Below are positions 31,437 through 32,959 of a stretch of 32,959 nt of DNA, piece after piece (position 1 is the stretch's first letter; each line of letters starts with the position of its first letter). The translations under genes were made by a program, and so were the position numbers. The notes beneath the pieces are model-generated. The model had not been told where the DNA came from, did no database searches, and worked only from the letters and a program-made list of their open reading frames with translations. Source of the stretch: Clostridiales bacterium (GTDB lineage Bacteria; Bacillota; Clostridia; Lachnospirales; Lachnospiraceae); the NCBI GenBank assembly GCA_020860565.1, contig JAJBUA010000062.1, positions 1-32,959 on the forward strand, given 5' to 3'.

Positions 31437-32810
31437 TTACTCCTCCAACATCTTCCTGTATCTCTCCACCACCTTCGCCATCGCCTCGTGTCCGGGCGCG
31501 CCGATCGTCTCCCTTCTCTGCACGCAGGTTTTCATGCCGATGGCGTCGTAGATATCTGCTTCAAAGGCCGGGCTGACTGCCTGATAATCTTCCAGCGGCA
31601 GGTCGTCCAGCGCGATCCCTTTATCAATGCACATCAGAACCAGACGCCCGATGATGCCATGGGCATCGCGGAAGGGTACGCCGTGATTGACGAGATAATC
31701 CGCCGCGTCGGTCGCGTTGGTAAAGCCGTTCTTTGCGCTTGCTTCCATAACATCTTTGCGGAAGGTCATTGTCGCGATCATGCCGGTAAAGAGGGCAAGA
31801 CACCCCTTGACGGTATCGATCGCATCGAAGGTCAGTTCCTTATCCTCCTGCATGTCTTTATCATAAGCTAAGGGGATCCCCTTCATCGTTGTAAGCAGCG
31901 ATATCAGCGCACCGTACACGCGGCCGGTCTTGCCGCGCACCAGTTCGGCGATATCCGGATTTTTCTTCTGCGGCATGATGCTGCTGCCGGTGCTGTAAGC
32001 GTCATCGATCTCTACGAAGCGGTACTCATTGGAATTCCAGATGATGATCTCCTCGCTGAAACGGCTCAGATGCATCGAGATCAGCGATAACGCGCTTAAA
32101 AGTTCGATCACGTAATCGCGGTCGGAGACGGAATCCATACTGTTTAACGTTGGTCCGTAAAAACCGAGCAGTTTGGCAGTATAATCTCGGTCCAGCGGAT
32201 AAGTCGTACCGGCCAGCGCTCCGGAGCCCAGAGGACAGTAGTTCATCCGCTCATAACTATCATGCAGGCGGCTGCGGTCTCTCGCGAACATCTCAAAATA
32301 CGCGCCCATATGATGCGCGAGCGTCACAGGCTGCGCTTTCTGCAGATGGGTAAAGCCGGGCATATAGGTGTCCAGGTTTTCCTCCATGATTTTCAGAATT
32401 GCCTCCAGCAGTTTCTTTACCAGCGCGTCGATCTCACCGATCTCATCGCGGCAGTACAGCTTCATATCCAGCGCCACCTGATCGTTACGGCTGCGGCCGG
32501 TATGCAGACGTTTGCCTGCGTCGCCGATCCGCTCGATCAGATTTGCTTCCACAAACGAATGGATATCCTCATGTTCCGCGGTAAACTGCAGGCGTCCCTC
32601 GTCCAGATCGGACAGAATTCCCTCTAATCCATCGATGATTGCTTCTTTATCTTCTTCGCTCACGATTCCCTGTTTTGCCAGCATTGTGACATGCGCGATG
32701 CTGCCGCGGATGTCCTGACGGTAAAATTTGCGGTCAAAGGATAAGGACTCGTTGAAATTGTGAACGAGCTGGTTTTCTTCTTTTGTAAAGCGGCCTCCCC
32801 AAAGCTTCAT
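31437..32810 (-). CDS. argH: Argininosuccinate lyase
   Basis: Splits argininosuccinate into arginine and fumarate, the last step of arginine synthesis. The fumarase-superfamily signature GSSIMPQKKNPD is clear, along with the N-terminal MKLWGGRFTKE, HTGRSRNDQVALD with the substrate loop, and THLQKAQPVTLAHH with the catalytic His region. At 457 aa it is full length. GGGAG lies about 12 bases before the ATG, a slightly long spacing. argG, its usual partner, is not in the window; 149 bases of structured non-coding-looking DNA lie upstream. Confidence 0.97.
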   Translation of the reverse strand: MKLWGGRFTKEENQLVHNFNESLSFDRKFYRQDIRGSIAHVTMLAKQGIVSEEDKEAIIDGLEGILSDLDEGRLQFTAEHEDIHSFVEANLIERIGDAGKRLHTGRSRNDQVALDMKLYCRDEIGEIDALVKKLLEAILKIMEENLDTYMPGFTHLQKAQPVTLAHHMGAYFEMFARDRSRLHDSYERMNYCPLGSGALAGTTYPLDRDYTAKLLGFYGPTLNSMDSVSDRDYVIELLSALSLISMHLSRFSEEIIIWNSNEYRFVEIDDAYSTGSSIMPQKKNPDIAELVRGKTGRVYGALISLLTTMKGIPLAYDKDMQEDKELTFDAIDTVKGCLALFTGMIATMTFRKDVMEASAKNGFTNATDAADYLVNHGVPFRDAHGIIGRLVLMCIDKGIALDDLPLEDYQAVSPAFEADIYDAIGMKTCVQRRETIGAPGHEAMAKVVERYRKMLEE

Positions 32811-32959
32811 AAATAATTATATCTCCCTTCGATTTAAGTCATTCCGTCCGTCCATGATTTCACAACATCTTCCGAGGACCGCTTGCGCTTAGGTTTTCAC
32901 GTAACGGTACTAAACTCACCGGAAAACCATCCGGTTCGTTAAGTGCCGACGTGAAAAAT
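32811..32959 (-). promoter_or_regulatory. Structured leader upstream of argH, cut by the window edge
   Basis: Two exclusive foldings can be drawn. In one, TTTTCACGT (32894-32902) pairs with ACGTGAAAA (32949-32957), continued by AACG/CGTT (32903-32906 with 32937-32940) and an inner ACCGGA/TCCGGT hairpin (32918-32923 with 32930-32935). In the other, GGTTTTC (32892-32898) pairs with GAAAACC (32922-32928) around CGGT/ACCG. It does not match a T-box or a riboswitch I recognise. It may be a regulatory leader or an intergenic repeat. Confidence 0.45.

Noticed and set aside
32862-32957. Open minus-strand frame at the window edge that could be the end of a gene before argH
   Set aside because: About 32 codons ending at a TGA; the translation resembles no protein I know and the bases are dominated by inverted repeats. 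It cannot be excluded without the flanking sequence.
1-32959. CRISPR arrays, tRNA or rRNA genes, insertion sequences with terminal inverted repeats, replication origin
   Set aside because: No regular spaced direct repeats, no cloverleaf with TTCGA-type arm, no DDE or HUH transposase and no DnaA-box cluster were seen on reading both strands.

Overview
The window looks like chromosomal DNA from a spore-forming, anaerobic member of the Clostridia, most likely a Lachnospiraceae gut bacterium. The clues are a GerW/YtfJ sporulation protein beside a DUF2953 (YtfI-like) protein, a DUF1540 Cys-rich protein, a two-subunit glycine dehydrogenase (GcvPA/GcvPB) behind a tandem glycine riboswitch, a threonine T-box, strong AGGAGG ribosome binding sites, and a zinc-type L28. 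The genus call is inference. Apart from rpmB, every gene I can support is on the minus strand. No rRNA, tRNA or CRISPR array was seen.

Layout. 1-1.05 kb: a lone tyrosine recombinase. 1.25-1.55 kb: rpmB on the plus strand, ending at a bidirectional terminator. 1.6-9.04 kb: a housekeeping transcription unit read leftward from a consensus promoter at 9008-9036: yicC, gmk, rpoZ, rimO, pgsA, cinA, an unrecognised 94-aa gene, a DUF2953 gene, gerW and a tiny membrane protein gene. 9.2-11.9 kb: the DUF1540 gene, then thrS with a full T-box leader and promoter. 12.1-18.65 kb: a more AT-rich block with an Rpn/PD-(D/E)XK transposase-like nuclease, then a four-gene operon (D-2-hydroxyacid dehydrogenase, AEC transporter, NhaC antiporter, PLP aminotransferase) preceded by an FCD-type GntR regulator gene. 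18.7-26.6 kb: an Fe-S flavoprotein gene and the glycine cleavage operon gcvT-gcvH-gcvPA-gcvPB-lplA-lpdA under a tandem glycine ON riboswitch. 26.7-28.95 kb: ppk1. 29.1-32.8 kb: argH, a CmpB-type membrane protein gene and deoB, ending at an intrinsic terminator.

How the parts work together. The gcv cluster carries all four glycine-cleavage proteins (T, H, P in two subunits, L) plus a lipoate ligase, so one glycine-sensing leader controls both the enzyme and the lipoylation of its H protein. The 13.1-18.65 kb block links an aminotransferase, a D-2-hydroxyacid dehydrogenase and two carriers; the simplest reading is interconversion of an amino acid, its 2-oxo acid and a D-2-hydroxy acid, with exchange across the membrane. 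A site fitting the FCD/GntR operator consensus overlaps the -10 box of the predicted promoter, and a terminator-grade hairpin follows at once.

The strongest unexplained signals are two diverged copies of a ~90-bp structured element (9075-9165 and 29027-29117) with compensatory changes in three stems and a kept GNRA loop; the hydroxy-acid operon and its control region; a membrane-anchor-like extension on PPK1 behind a start-Gly-stop mini-ORF; and alternative hairpins upstream of argH.
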